DNA from: an uncultured Erythrobacter sp.
GTDB taxonomy: Bacteria > Pseudomonadota > Alphaproteobacteria > Sphingomonadales > Sphingomonadaceae
Assembly: GCA_947500645.1 (NCBI GenBank)
Contig: CANMSD010000001.1
Span: 310,001-374,000, forward strand
DNA length: 64,000 nt
Direction: 5' to 3'
The notes under the pieces are model-generated. The model was not told the origin of the DNA and made no database searches. It saw only the letters and a list, made by a program, of their open reading frames with translations. Both the position numbers and the translations under genes were made by a program. Numbering within the stretch: position 1 is the stretch's first letter; each line of letters begins with the position of its first letter. Of this stretch, positions 8,382-17,698 are shown in pieces.

Positions 8382-9638
8382 TCAGTCCGGGATCTCGTCG
8401 TTGAGGCGCAGCACTTCGCCTGCGAGGTAGAGCGAGCCTGCGATTAGCACCGGCAGTCCATCATCGGGCAGCGCGGCGAGGGCGCTGGGCACATCAGGTG
8501 CCGACCTTGCGTCGGGCCCAAACACTTCTGCAGGATGATAGTCGTGTTCGGGTACTGGCACGGCAGTGATGCTGGCTAGCGAACCCGCTAACGGCTCAAT
8601 CAGTGCCTGCGGGTCTTTCGCCTTGAGCATGCCGATGATGAGATGTCGTGGCATGCCTTCAAACTCGGCCGCCAAGGCGTCGCCAGCGCTGCGATTATGC
8701 CCGCCATCCAGCCAGACTTCGCGCGATCCAATGAGAGGCCCGGGCTTAAGCCGCTGCATCCGTGCGGGCCAATGGGCATTCGCCAGCCCAGCAGTGATCG
8801 CTTCCGCTGAGATGTCGATCGCGTCCTGTTCGCGTAGCATGGCTGCGGCGAGCGCAGCGTTTTGCATCTGGTGCTCGCCTCTCAAAGAGCATGTCACCGT
8901 GCCGAGCTTGAATTCGTCACCGGGGACCAATTCGACCAGTGATAAGCCGACACGCGCCGCGACCTTGCGGATCTCGCGCCGCGCCTCGGGTGGATATTGA
9001 TGACCCAAAGTCACCAGCGGCACGCCCAGTTTCGCGATCCCCGCCTTCTCGAAAGCGATCCGCGCCATAGGCTCCTTCGGCACGCCTTCTTCGGGAGCCA
9101 GCAGGAAGCGTTCATGATCGATGCCCAGCGCAGCGATTCCGCAGGCGGCCAGCGCGTCGGGCTCCAGCACATTAGTTGCGTCTAAGCGCCCGCCAAGCCC
9201 GACCTCGACCACGCAGGCATCGGCAGGTTCGCGGCTGAAAGCGAGAAACGCCGCCGCTATCGTCACTTCGAAGAAGCTCGGACCCAGATCCTCGCAAGTA
9301 TCCAGAACCTCTTTGAGCAGCTCCGCCAGCGCCTCGTCGGAGATCAGCTCGCCCGCGATGCGAATACGCTCGTTATAGCGTACGAGGTGGGGCGAGGTGG
9401 TGACGTGAACGCGCTTGCCATCCGCCTCCAGCATCGCGCGCAGGAACGCGCAGACCGAGCCTTTGCCGTTGGTTCCGGCTACATGAAACACCGGCGGCAG
9501 CCGACGATGCGGATTGCCCAGCCGCTCCATCATCGCGGTAATTGTTTCGAGCCCCATACGCCCTTGCGGCACGCTCAGCGCGCTCAGGCGATCGAGCTGC
9601 GCCTGAACCCGCGGATCATCGGATTTGCCTAAATCCAT
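8382..9638 (-). CDS. folC: Bifunctional folylpolyglutamate/dihydrofolate synthase FolC
   Basis: FolC adds L-glutamate to dihydropteroate to make dihydrofolate, then extends the polyglutamate tail. The P-loop is AGTNGKGS at about 54-61. Also visible are TTSPHLVRYNERI, EVGLGGRLDATNV and a C-terminal Mur-ligase-like LDGGHN motif. The 418 residues match the family. It is the last gene of the trpF-trpB-trpA-accD-folC series, 25 bases after accD. That order is typical of Alphaproteobacteria. Confidence 0.94.
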   Translation of the reverse strand: MDLGKSDDPRVQAQLDRLSALSVPQGRMGLETITAMMERLGNPHRRLPPVFHVAGTNGKGSVCAFLRAMLEADGKRVHVTTSPHLVRYNERIRIAGELISDEALAELLKEVLDTCEDLGPSFFEVTIAAAFLAFSREPADACVVEVGLGGRLDATNVLEPDALAACGIAALGIDHERFLLAPEEGVPKEPMARIAFEKAGIAKLGVPLVTLGHQYPPEARREIRKVAARVGLSLVELVPGDEFKLGTVTCSLRGEHQMQNAALAAAMLREQDAIDISAEAITAGLANAHWPARMQRLKPGPLIGSREVWLDGGHNRSAGDALAAEFEGMPRHLIIGMLKAKDPQALIEPLAGSLASITAVPVPEHDYHPAEVFGPDARSAPDVPSALAALPDDGLPVLIAGSLYLAGEVLRLNDEIPD

Positions 9639-9663
9639 GCCTCTCTTCGAAGCGACTCAGTTC

Positions 9664-10512
9664 TTACGCTGCAACCGGCGGCTGCAGGTAATCGATGACA
9701 TTCGCCAGCGTCACCTTCAGCTCCTTGCGCGGTACGACCATATCGACCATGCCGTGCTTGTGCAGGTATTCCGCACGCTGGAATCCCTCGGGTAGCTGCT
9801 CGCGGATCGTGTCCTGGATCACGCGCTGGCCCGCAAAGCCGATCAATGCGCCCGGCTCGGCGATGTGGATATCGCCCAGCATCGCATAGCTAGCGGTGAC
9901 GCCGCCTGTGGTCGGGTCGGTCAGCACGACGATGTACGGCAGGCCAGCCTCCTTCAGGCGGCGGGTCATTACGGTCGCACGCGGCATTTGCATCAGGCTC
10001 AAAATGCCTTCCTGCATGCGCGCGCCGCCCGCCGCAGTGACGACGATATAGGGGCATTTGCGGGTCAGGGCGCGCTCCGCCCCGGCGCAGAACGCCATGC
10101 CCACAGCCATGCCCATCGATCCGCCCATAAATCCGAAGTCCTGCACGCCGACGACCGCCGGATGGCCCTCTATCGTGCCAGAGCCTACCGAAAACGCGTC
10201 CTCATGCGGATTGTTCGCGCGCGCAATCTTGAGCCGGTCGGTGTATTTCTTGGTATCGCGGAACTTGAGCGGGTCTTCGGTGACCTTGGGCTGCGGCAGC
10301 ATTTCGTAGCCTTCATCAAGCAGCAGGGCGAGCCGTGCATCGGCGCTGATTCGGCCATGATGGTCGCAGCGCGGGCAGACCGAGAGATTGTCCTCATATT
10401 CCTGCACGAACAGCATCTCTTGGCATGACTTGCATTTGATCCACAGATCCTTCTCGGAGCTGCGCTTGTCAGTGAAGCCCAATGAATTGCGGACGCGGGT
10501 GAACCAGTTCAT
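9664..10512 (-). CDS. accD: Acetyl-CoA carboxylase carboxyltransferase subunit beta
   Basis: AccD and AccA form the carboxyltransferase that moves CO2 from biotin to acetyl-CoA, giving malonyl-CoA. The N-terminal zinc ribbon has C27, C30, C46 and C49, followed by the crotonase-type core with [15 protein letters not shown] and [16 protein letters not shown]. The length of 282 residues is usual. It lies 18 bases downstream of trpA. In E. coli accD stands apart from trp; here it follows trpA, as in other Alphaproteobacteria. Confidence 0.96.
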   Translation of the reverse strand: MNWFTRVRNSLGFTDKRSSEKDLWIKCKSCQEMLFVQEYEDNLSVCPRCDHHGRISADARLALLLDEGYEMLPQPKVTEDPLKFRDTKKYTDRLKIARANNPHEDAFSVGSGTIEGHPAVVGVQDFGFMGGSMGMAVGMAFCAGAERALTRKCPYIVVTAAGGARMQEGILSLMQMPRATVMTRRLKEAGLPYIVVLTDPTTGGVTASYAMLGDIHIAEPGALIGFAGQRVIQDTIREQLPEGFQRAEYLHKHGMVDMVVPRKELKVTLANVIDYLQPPVAA

Positions 10513-10530
10513 GTCTAAATCCTGTTTTGC

Positions 10531-11310
10531 TTAGCGCGCGGTATGAACCGCTTCCGCCAAAGCCGATGTTAGCTCTTGTAGCTTGGCCGGCGCCTCAGCG
10601 CCATATTCGCCGACGATCTCAACCAGCGCGGAGCCGACGACGACGCCGTCCGCAACTTTCGCAATCGCGCCTGCCTGTTCAGGCGTGCGCACGCCGAAGC
10701 CGACAGCGATCGGCAAATCGGTTTGCGCTTTGAGCGCTGCGACTGCTTGTTCAATGCTGTCTTGTGCGGCCTGTTGCTTGCCTGTGATCCCTGCGACCGA
10801 GACGTAGTAGACGAAGCCCTGTGAGCCTTGGAGCACGCTAGGCAGGCGCGCAGCATCGGTGGTGGGCGTGGCGAGGCGGATCGGTGCAATGCCCTGTTCG
10901 CGCAGGGCCGGACCGAGCGCCTCGTCTTCCTCAGGCGGGATGTCGACGCAGATCACTCCGTCGACGCCAGCGCCCTTGGCAGAGTTTGCGAACCATTCCG
11001 GGCCGCGCCGCACCATCGGATTGGCATAGCCCATCAATACCAGCGGTACATCGGGGTGGCGCTCGCGAAATTCGTAAGCGATTTGCAGCACATCGGCGGT
11101 GGTTGTCCCCGCGCCGAGGCTGCGCAGGTTAGCGCTCTGGATCGCTGGGCCATCGGCCATCGGATCGGTGAAGGGCATGCCCAGTTCGATCACATCGGCT
11201 CCGCCCGCGACCAGCGCGTCGAGATTGGCTGCCGTGTCGCCATCGCCAGCGGTGATAAAGCATACGAGCGCTGGGTGAGGTTTGGAAAAGGCGTTAGTAA
11301 GAAGGGTCAT
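10531..11310 (-). CDS. trpA: Tryptophan synthase alpha chain
   Basis: TrpA cleaves indole-3-glycerol phosphate to indole and glyceraldehyde 3-phosphate; indole is channelled to TrpB. The TIM-barrel landmarks IELGMPFTDPMADGP give catalytic E42 and D53, and the phosphate-binding GFGVRTPEQ motif is present. At 259 residues it is normal length. The start overlaps the end of a small membrane-protein gene by 17 bases. That gene separates trpB from trpA, which normally lie next to each other. Confidence 0.95.
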   Translation of the reverse strand: MTLLTNAFSKPHPALVCFITAGDGDTAANLDALVAGGADVIELGMPFTDPMADGPAIQSANLRSLGAGTTTADVLQIAYEFRERHPDVPLVLMGYANPMVRRGPEWFANSAKGAGVDGVICVDIPPEEDEALGPALREQGIAPIRLATPTTDAARLPSVLQGSQGFVYYVSVAGITGKQQAAQDSIEQAVAALKAQTDLPIAVGFGVRTPEQAGAIAKVADGVVVGSALVEIVGEYGAEAPAKLQELTSALAEAVHTAR

Positions 11311-11608
11311 GGCTTAGCGGTTTCAACCAAATCCAAATGAGCAGCAAGAATGTCACTAAGAGCAAAGCGGCGGCTAGAAGCTCTACAAAGTATGGGTGTG
11401 ATTGAGAGCAATTGAACATGAGACCATAAAACTTGGCCAACATGCCGTCGTCATATCCCGAGACGCTTAAGTAGGAGTATCGATCATGAATCTCGCGCGG
11501 TTGAATCTCTAATAGGTCTTCAAAGACCAAACCCACCATTTCGCGCGAAAAGAACAGACCGCCAGCCAAGGTAAAGAGGCACAGAAGCACACGCCAGTCG
11601 CGTTTCAC
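11294..11608 (-). CDS. Small membrane protein of unknown function inserted between trpB and trpA
   Basis: This 104-residue protein has two hydrophobic segments (about 7-28 and 74-93) flanking a soluble loop with two Cys-free charged stretches. It starts at GTG 11608 inside the GTGA junction with the trpB stop, with GGAG upstream, and runs 17 bases into trpA. Both ends are therefore coupled to the operon. I counted about 48% G+C over 11341-11580, against about 60% in trpB, and the codon use looks different. I do not recognise a family. It may be a recently acquired passenger gene. Confidence 0.7.
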   Translation of the reverse strand: MKRDWRVLLCLFTLAGGLFFSREMVGLVFEDLLEIQPREIHDRYSYLSVSGYDDGMLAKFYGLMFNCSQSHPYFVELLAAALLLVTFLLLIWIWLKPLSHDPSY

Positions 11609-12819
11609 ATCTCCACTCCCAGCTTTTCAGCCACGGTGAAGATATCCTTGTCGCCGCGGCCGCAGAGATTCATCAGGATGATCTGATCCTCGCTCATCTC
11701 TTTCGCGCGGTCGGCCACCGCAGCAATTGCATGGCTCGGCTCTAGTGCGGGAATGATACCCTCGGTGCGGCAGAGCAATTGGAACCCGTCGAGTGCTTCC
11801 TTGTCCGTCACGGCGGTGTATTCGACGCGCCCGCTTTCTTTCAGCCAAGCGTGCTCGGGGCCGATGCCGGGATAATCGAGGCCCGCGCTGATCGAGTGGC
11901 CCTCGGTAATCTGGCCGTCTTCGTCTTGCAGCAAATAGGTCTTGTTTCCGTGCAGCACACCTGGTGATCCGCCGAGCAGGCTTGCGGCGTGTTCATCACC
12001 ATCAAGACCGTGACCCGCCGCCTCGACACCGAGCATTTTCACGTCCGGATCGTCCAGGAAGGGGTGGAACAGGCCCAACGCGTTGGAGCCGCCACCAATA
12101 CAGGCGACAAGCAGGTCGGGCAGGCGGCCCACGCGATCGAGCATTTGCGCGCGCGCCTCAGTCCCGATCACGCTCTGGAAGTTGCGCACCATCTCTGGAT
12201 AGGGATGCGGCCCGGCGGCTGTGCCGATGATGTAGAACGTGTCGTGGACATTCGCGACCCAGTCGCGCAGTCCCTCGTTCATAGCGTCTTTCAGGGTCGC
12301 TCCGCCGCTGGTAACGGGGATGACCTCTGCTCCGAGCAATTTCATGCGGAACACATTGGGCGATTGCCGCTTCACGTCCTCTGCGCCCATATAGATCACA
12401 CAGGGCAGGCCAAAGCGCGCGCACACGGTGGCTGTGGCAACGCCATGCTGGCCCGCGCCGGTTTCTGCGATGATGCGGGTCTTGCCCATGCGGATCGCAA
12501 GCAGGATCTGCCCGATGCAATTGTTGATCTTGTGCGCGCCAGTGTGGTTGAGCTCATCACGTTTGAACCAGACTTGCGCCCCGCCGAGCGCCTCGGTTAG
12601 CCGCTCAGCGTGATAGAGCGGGGACGGGCGGCCGACATAGTGTTCGAGCAGATCGTCGAACTCGCGTGCAAACTCCGGATCTGCCTGTGCCGCGCGATAC
12701 TCACGTTCCAGATCGAGGATCAGCGGCATCAGCGTTTCGGCGACATAGCGACCACCGAACTCGCCGAAATGCCCGCGATCGTCAGGCTGGTTTTTGAAGG
12801 AATTGGGCTGTGTGTTCAT
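11605..12819 (-). CDS. trpB: Tryptophan synthase beta chain
   Basis: TrpB condenses indole with L-serine through pyridoxal phosphate to give tryptophan. The PLP lysine is K97 in HTGAHKINN, and the phosphate-binding GGGSNA loop is present. The N-terminal [17 protein letters not shown] signature fits TrpB1. The length of 404 residues is normal. It lies 21 bases after trpF. The stop TGA overlaps the GTG of the small membrane gene. Confidence 0.96.
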   Translation of the reverse strand: MNTQPNSFKNQPDDRGHFGEFGGRYVAETLMPLILDLEREYRAAQADPEFAREFDDLLEHYVGRPSPLYHAERLTEALGGAQVWFKRDELNHTGAHKINNCIGQILLAIRMGKTRIIAETGAGQHGVATATVCARFGLPCVIYMGAEDVKRQSPNVFRMKLLGAEVIPVTSGGATLKDAMNEGLRDWVANVHDTFYIIGTAAGPHPYPEMVRNFQSVIGTEARAQMLDRVGRLPDLLVACIGGGSNALGLFHPFLDDPDVKMLGVEAAGHGLDGDEHAASLLGGSPGVLHGNKTYLLQDEDGQITEGHSISAGLDYPGIGPEHAWLKESGRVEYTAVTDKEALDGFQLLCRTEGIIPALEPSHAIAAVADRAKEMSEDQIILMNLCGRGDKDIFTVAEKLGVEM

Positions 12820-12840
12820 CGTGCGCTTTCGAGGACTTGA

Positions 12841-13479
12841 TCAAGCATTTCGCGCGGCTTCGCAGAAGGCCGCAATCTTGTCCATGTCCTTCACGCCGGG
12901 AGCGCTTTCAACGCCGGATGATGTGTCGACCAGCTCGGCTCCAGTCGCCTGAATCGCTTCTGCCACATTGTCCGGCGTTAGACCGCCAGCAAGTCCCCAA
13001 GGCACTTCATGCTCGTGCCCCTGCAGCAAGTCCCAACGGAAGGTTTCGCCATTGCCGCCGGGCAGCGCCTTGGCCGGAGCGTCGAACAGGAAACGGTCTA
13101 TCTTGCCGACGTACTTCTGCGCCCGCTCCAGCGTACCAGCATCTTTCAGACCGAGCGCCTTCCACACCTCCACGCCAAGCTTCTCTCGGATCAGCCCGGT
13201 CCATTCCGGCGTCTCGCGCCCGTGGAACTGCACCACGTCCGGCTTGATCTCGGCGATGGCGGTGCCGGTGACTTTTACATCCGCGTTGACCAGCAGCAGC
13301 ACGGCCTTGACCGTGCTGGGGATCAGTTCGCGCAGCTTGATTGCATCGCGGATCGAGAGGTGGCGCGGGCTTGGCTCGAAATGGATAAGGCCGATATGCG
13401 TCGCGCCGGACGCGACCGCCGTTTCAACCGCCTCTGGCGTGGAGAGGCCGCAAATCTTGATTTGAGTGTCTTGGCTCAT
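12841..13479 (-). CDS. trpF: Phosphoribosylanthranilate isomerase
   Basis: TrpF converts N-(5'-phosphoribosyl)anthranilate to the deoxyribulose form in tryptophan synthesis. The N-terminal KICGL motif holds the catalytic Cys10. HIGLIHFEPSPRH, VQFHG and the C-terminal GLTPDNV and DTSSGVE motifs are present. The length of 212 residues is typical. It is the first gene of the trpF-B-A block; the promoter should lie in the short divergent region with the lipoprotein gene starting at 13582. Confidence 0.94.
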   Translation of the reverse strand: MSQDTQIKICGLSTPEAVETAVASGATHIGLIHFEPSPRHLSIRDAIKLRELIPSTVKAVLLLVNADVKVTGTAIAEIKPDVVQFHGRETPEWTGLIREKLGVEVWKALGLKDAGTLERAQKYVGKIDRFLFDAPAKALPGGNGETFRWDLLQGHEHEVPWGLAGGLTPDNVAEAIQATGAELVDTSSGVESAPGVKDMDKIAAFCEAARNA

Positions 13480-13545
13480 GACGCTGCCCTAATGCGCAGT
13501 CGCGTTGGCGTGAAGCGGGAAATGCTTGTGAGCGCGTGCAATTTG

Positions 13546-13564
13546 TATAATCCCTTGTGCACAA
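13546..13564 (+). promoter_or_regulatory. Likely -10 element and overlapping palindrome before the lipoprotein gene
   Basis: A perfect TATAAT lies at 13546-13551, 30 bases before the ATG at 13582. The -35 region is weak: TTGTGA is present but with only 14 bases of spacing. Right after it, at the expected transcription start, TTGTGCACAA (13555-13564) is a perfect 10-bp palindrome and could be an operator. The promoter may serve the lipoprotein gene. Confidence 0.42.
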
Positions 13565-13581
13565 ACAGGGGGATCATCTCG

Positions 13582-14043
13582 ATGAGTTTAAAAATCTGGC
13601 TGGCGTCGTTTGCCGCGTTGTTCCTGGCTGCCTGCAATCCAGTCGCGAATTTCGAAGAGGGTGAGAAAAAGGTCGATCTTTGGCAAGAGGCTTATGATCA
13701 GCAAGCTAATGACAAGCTCTGGGCGATGACCGGTAGTGAGTTTCGCAAGGTGACGACGCGTGAGCAGTTTGATGATTTGCTCAAGGTAATCAACGGGCGC
13801 TTGGGCCTGATCCAGTCAACGGAGCGAACTGGTTTCAATGTTAATAGCAATCTCGGCGCTCCCACCACTACCGTGATTTCCATGCAAACGGTTTTCGAAC
13901 AGGGCGAAGGCACAGAGGTATTCACGTTTCATGGAAAGGGCGAGGATATGAAGCTCGTCGGATGGCAAGTGAATTCAGATCGTCTTGCCTTCACAGCCGA
14001 CGATCTGGTTGATGATGATGCTGAGGTCGAGCCGACGGAGTGA
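13582..14043 (+). CDS. Small lipoprotein, DUF4019/DUF3887-like
   Basis: This is a 153-residue protein with a lipoprotein signal: MSLKIWLASFAALFLAAC, with lipobox LAAC and Cys18. The mature part, beginning with W...A...D.LW...GSEFRKV.T..QF..LL, looks like the small NTF2-like domains of DUF4019 or DUF3887. An acidic tail follows. I chose ATG 13582 because the signal peptide begins there and a good -10 element sits upstream. It stands alone on the plus strand between pyrF and trpF. Function is unknown. Confidence 0.75.
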   Translation: MSLKIWLASFAALFLAACNPVANFEEGEKKVDLWQEAYDQQANDKLWAMTGSEFRKVTTREQFDDLLKVINGRLGLIQSTERTGFNVNSNLGAPTTTVISMQTVFEQGEGTEVFTFHGKGEDMKLVGWQVNSDRLAFTADDLVDDDAEVEPTE

Positions 14044-14049
14044 CCGAGA

Positions 14050-14724
14050 CTAAAGCGTCGCTTCGATCGCTCGCGCGGCGGCAACCGGGTCTTCCGCGCG
14101 GCTGATCGGACGTCCGATCACCAGCACGCTCGCGCCGCTATCCCGCGCAGCACGCGGGGTCACGACACGCTTCTGATCGCCAGTGCCGCTTCCCGTTGGG
14201 CGCAGGCCGGGGACCACGAAAAAGCCATCTTTCCACTGCTTGTGTACCTGACCGACTTCCTTGCCCGAGCATACGATCCCGTCGAGCCCGGCCTCCTGCG
14301 CAAGTTCGGCAAGCCGCAGCACATGTTTTTCGGGGTTGTCCAATATGCCCGTGCGCGCCAGATCGTTCGCATCTAGGCTGGTGAGGGTTGTCACCCCGAC
14401 CACTTTACACCCTTCGGCGGCCGCAGCCTTCGCATCTTCCATCATCGCGCGCCCGCCGCTGGCATGAACGGTCACGATGGCGGGCTCGTATACGTGGATC
14501 GCCTGCATGGCGGCGGCAACTGTGTTGGGAATGTCGTGAAACTTGAGATCGAGGAAGATCGGCAGACCCAGATGGGCGATCTCATGCATGCCATGCGCCC
14601 CGTGGGCGCAGAAGAATTCCAGACCCAGCTTCACCCCGCCAATATGCGCCTTCACTCTTTCGAGTAGCGCCTTGGCCGGCTCGATCTGAGGGATATCTAG
14701 CGCAAGGAAAACCGGGTTGGACAT
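14050..14724 (-). CDS. pyrF: Orotidine 5'-phosphate decarboxylase
   Basis: PyrF decarboxylates OMP to UMP, the last step of pyrimidine synthesis. The catalytic motif DLKFHDIPNT gives D59, K61 and D64, and VTPRAA with a late GRPI motif binds phosphate. From ATG 14724 the protein is 224 residues, the usual size. A longer frame to 14853 would overlap lapA and adds a low-complexity Arg/Leu-rich leader, so I rejected it. The gene starts 1 base after the lapA stop. Confidence 0.95.
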   Translation of the reverse strand: MSNPVFLALDIPQIEPAKALLERVKAHIGGVKLGLEFFCAHGAHGMHEIAHLGLPIFLDLKFHDIPNTVAAAMQAIHVYEPAIVTVHASGGRAMMEDAKAAAAEGCKVVGVTTLTSLDANDLARTGILDNPEKHVLRLAELAQEAGLDGIVCSGKEVGQVHKQWKDGFFVVPGLRPTGSGTGDQKRVVTPRAARDSGASVLVIGRPISRAEDPVAAARAIEATL

Positions 14725-14725
14725 A

Positions 14726-15115
14726 TCACTCGCCGTCCGGCTTGTTTGGCGTGAGTGGATCAGCCGAAGGCGTCGGAGCAGGGGCCGGGGTAGGAGTAGG
14801 TGCCTGAACGGGCGAGGCAGGCGCATCCGATTGCGTTTTGGCGACCGGCTCATGCCGCTGCGCCAGAGCGTTCGACTTCACCGCGTTTTCAAGACTGCGG
14901 ATGCGGCGATTGAGGCTCCATTTGGAGCCACGGTGATAGAGCCACATCGGCAGCAGGCCGAGCAGGAATGACACGATCACAATCGCAGGAACGCGCGTGT
15001 CCCATACCAATCCGGGCCAGATCCGCACTTCGGTTGCCCGGTCGAAATTGCCAAGCGTAAAGGCGACGATCGCAATCAGCACCGCGATCCAGATTATTGT
15101 GCGCAAAATTTGCAT
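14726..15115 (-). CDS. LapA-domain (DUF1049) membrane protein
   Basis: This 129-residue protein has two membrane segments (about 5-22 and 43-62), with the conserved N.....V.....P pattern between them that marks LapA/DUF1049 proteins. The second segment is followed by a short amphipathic helix and a Pro/Ala/Thr-rich tail (about 95-129). In E. coli LapA works with LapB in controlling LPS synthesis; whether that role holds here is not known. It is directly upstream of pyrF with no gap. Confidence 0.78.
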   Translation of the reverse strand: MQILRTIIWIAVLIAIVAFTLGNFDRATEVRIWPGLVWDTRVPAIVIVSFLLGLLPMWLYHRGSKWSLNRRIRSLENAVKSNALAQRHEPVAKTQSDAPASPVQAPTPTPAPAPTPSADPLTPNKPDGE

Positions 15116-15213
15116 CGAGTGTTCCCTAAGCGATTGTGTCTTTTGCCTTGTGCTTGGATCGCAAACCTAAGGGTTTTGACAGCCAAGTCTAGCCAACACC
15201 TCCGGTTGGCGGG

Positions 15214-16524
15214 TCAGCCAAAGACCCGGTCGAAAATCGTATCGACATGTTTGAAATGATATCCGAGGTCGAATTTTTCTTCGAGTTGCTCGGGTGAGAG
15301 CGCCGCAGTGACTTCCTCGTCTCCCTTCAGGAGGTCGAGCAATTGCAGCTTGCCGTCCGATTCCCATACTTTCATCGCGTTGCGCTGGACGAGGCGATAG
15401 GCATCCTCGCGGCTGACACCGGCCTGCGTCAGGGCGAGCAGCACGCGCTGCGAATGAACGAGGCCGCCCATCCGGTCCATATTGGCCTGCATGCGCTCAG
15501 GGTAGACGAGCAGCTTGTCGATCACGCCCGTCAGTCGCGCGAGCGAGAAATCGAGCGTGATGGTCGCGTCTGGGCCGATAAAGCGCTCCACCGAGGAATG
15601 CGAGATGTCGCGCTCGTGCCAAAGCGCCACGTTTTCAAGCGCTGGCAGGGCATAGCTGCGGATCATACGCGCTTGGCCTGTCAGGTTTTCGGTCAGGATC
15701 GGGTTGCGCTTATGCGGCATGGCCGACGAGCCCTTTTGCCCAGGCGAGAAGTATTCTTCCGCCTCCAACACTTCGGTACGCTGCAAGTGGCGAATCTCAA
15801 CCGCCAGCCGCTCGATCGACCCGGCGATCACCGCCAAGGTTGCGAAATACATTGCGTGCCGGTCGCGCGGGATCACCTGCGTGCTGACCGGCTCGATTGT
15901 AAGGCCCAACTTCTCCGCGACATGCGCTTCGACCTGTGGGTCGATATTGGCGAAAGTTCCAACCGCGCCGGATACCGCGCAGGTCGCGATTTCCGCGCGC
16001 GCGGCGACCAGGCGCTCACGGCAGCGGTCGAACTCGGCATAGGCCTGAGCGAGCTTCAGTCCGAAGGTCACCGGCTCGGCATGGATGCCGTGGCTACGCC
16101 CAATCGTGGCGGTGTATTTGTGCTCTTCGGCGCGGCGTTTGATCGCTGCGAGCAGGGCGTCGATGTCCTCGAGCAGAATGTCGGATGCGCGGGCAAGCTG
16201 TACGGCTAGCGTCGTGTCGAGCACGTCCGAGCTTGTCATGCCCTGGTGCATGAAGCGCGCTTCGTCACCGACCTGTTCTGCCACCCAAGTCAGAAAGGCG
16301 ATTACGTCGTGCTTGGTGACGGCTTCGATCGCGTCGATGGCTTCGACATCGATCTTGGGATCGGTTGCCCACCAGTCCCACAGTGCCTTGGCCGCGCTTT
16401 CCGGGACGACGCCGAGCTCACCGAGCTTCTCGGTCGCATGCGCTTCGATCTCGAACCAGATGCGGAATTTCGCCTCCGGCTCCCACAATGCGCTCATCTG
16501 CGGGCAGGCATAACGAGGGACCAT
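15214..16524 (-). CDS. purB: Adenylosuccinate lyase
   Basis: PurB splits SAICAR and adenylosuccinate, releasing fumarate, in purine synthesis. The superfamily signature GSSAMPHKRNP is visible near residues 261-271, together with GMTSSDVLDT (substrate binding) and IGRSHGIHAEP, which carries the catalytic His. The 436 residues match the short bacterial PurB class. It is the first minus-strand gene after a divergent region with the DoxX gene. Confidence 0.96.
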   Translation of the reverse strand: MVPRYACPQMSALWEPEAKFRIWFEIEAHATEKLGELGVVPESAAKALWDWWATDPKIDVEAIDAIEAVTKHDVIAFLTWVAEQVGDEARFMHQGMTSSDVLDTTLAVQLARASDILLEDIDALLAAIKRRAEEHKYTATIGRSHGIHAEPVTFGLKLAQAYAEFDRCRERLVAARAEIATCAVSGAVGTFANIDPQVEAHVAEKLGLTIEPVSTQVIPRDRHAMYFATLAVIAGSIERLAVEIRHLQRTEVLEAEEYFSPGQKGSSAMPHKRNPILTENLTGQARMIRSYALPALENVALWHERDISHSSVERFIGPDATITLDFSLARLTGVIDKLLVYPERMQANMDRMGGLVHSQRVLLALTQAGVSREDAYRLVQRNAMKVWESDGKLQLLDLLKGDEEVTAALSPEQLEEKFDLGYHFKHVDTIFDRVFG

Positions 16525-16690
16525 GGCGAGAAAGCTCCGTTGCGTAATTGCGATGTGCAGTTGGTTTGGCTGCGGCGGCTATGCCCGAAGGGCGCGATTG
16601 GCAAGGGGGCAGTGACCGGATGACACGCTTGTCCCCTGCAAAGCGAGCGAGAGATTGTAACGTTGGCGCGGAGTGTGCGAACAAGCAGGC

Positions 16691-16707
16691 AAGGAGGCCG
16701 AAGATTG
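16691..16707 (+). promoter_or_regulatory. Strong Shine-Dalgarno fixing a TTG start
   Basis: AAGGAGG at 16691-16697 sits 7 bases before TTG 16705-16707. It is the best ribosome-binding site upstream of the DoxX protein and favours this start over the in-frame TTG at 16663, which lacks a comparable site. Confidence 0.7.
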
Positions 16708-17694
16708 GATCGCGCGGTTGAATCAGACCAGAAAGAGAAGTCCGGATTTTTCCGCGGCAAGAGGGCTCGTCTGCTCCTGAAGCTGTATGCGGGCGGCACG
16801 ATCCTGTTCTGGCCGCTGACCGATCTGGCGATGCGGTTCTTCGTCGCCTTGCACTATCTCCGCTCCGGCTTTGTCAAAGCAGCCGACTGGGACACGGCAG
16901 TGTTGCTAGCAACGCAGGAATATCCGGTCAGCTGGATGTCGCCGGAGGCCGCGGCGGCGACCGGATTGGCGATAGAGCTGATCGCTCCAGTTTTGCTGCT
17001 CTTCGGGTTCCTGACGAGACCTGCTGCATTTGCGCTCGCGATTCTGACGATCGTTGCGCAGTCGGTCTATATTCCGACCACGACGAACCTCATGCTGATC
17101 GCGATTCTGATATGGTATGTTGCATGCGGTCCCGCGGCGCTGTCGCTCGATCGGCTTTGGGTATCGACGCTTCGACCTAAAGCGGGCGCGATTCTGAGTT
17201 TTACGATGCTTTTGGGGGGATGGCTGCGAAAGCGCTCGGCTCCGTTGCTGTTGCTCGCAATGCGTATCTGGCTTGGGACGGCGCTGCTCGCCCTCGCAGA
17301 TGTGTTCGAGCCGTCGATTGCGCTCGCGACATGGTTGCCAATCACCAGTTTCAGCGGTCTGCCACCATGGCTCGCGATAACATTTGCTGTGCTGCTCTTT
17401 GTCGGAGCGGGCGCGAGCTTCGTTTCATATGCGCTAACCTTCGTAATCGGCTATTTTATGCTAGCTGGCGCGCATCCCGACGTCACCTTCTACCCGATCC
17501 TGCTTCTGGCGGTTTACGAATCGCGCGGTGCTGGCCTGCTGTCGGTCGATCAATGGGTAGAGAAATGGATCGACACGAAGTTTCTGTGCGATCCCGACGG
17601 TGAGGATGACGACAGCGTGCCGGTCACTTTGGTCGTATGGGCTGGTTCTTTGTGGCACTTCCTCAGCGGCGAGGGCAGGCGCGCATCCCCTTGA
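16705..17694 (+). CDS. DoxX-family membrane protein with two repeats
   Basis: This 329-residue integral membrane protein appears to contain two DoxX-like four-helix units. The first has FVALHYLRSGFVKAADW near residues 36-52 and a TGLAIELIAPVLLLFGFLTRPAA segment. The second begins near residue 180 with LAMRIWLGTALLALADVFEP. DoxX proteins are linked to thiosulfate or quinone oxidation and redox stress, but the role varies. It starts at TTG 16705, set by a strong ribosome-binding site. It converges with radC, with 4 bases between the stops. Confidence 0.78.
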   Translation: MDRAVESDQKEKSGFFRGKRARLLLKLYAGGTILFWPLTDLAMRFFVALHYLRSGFVKAADWDTAVLLATQEYPVSWMSPEAAAATGLAIELIAPVLLLFGFLTRPAAFALAILTIVAQSVYIPTTTNLMLIAILIWYVACGPAALSLDRLWVSTLRPKAGAILSFTMLLGGWLRKRSAPLLLLAMRIWLGTALLALADVFEPSIALATWLPITSFSGLPPWLAITFAVLLFVGAGASFVSYALTFVIGYFMLAGAHPDVTFYPILLLAVYESRGAGLLSVDQWVEKWIDTKFLCDPDGEDDDSVPVTLVVWAGSLWHFLSGEGRRASP

Positions 17695-17698
17695 ACGA

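Noticed and set aside
14725..14853. Long N-terminal extension of PyrF
   Set aside because: The extra residues are Arg/Leu/Pro-rich and come from reading lapA in another frame; the family start is at 14724.
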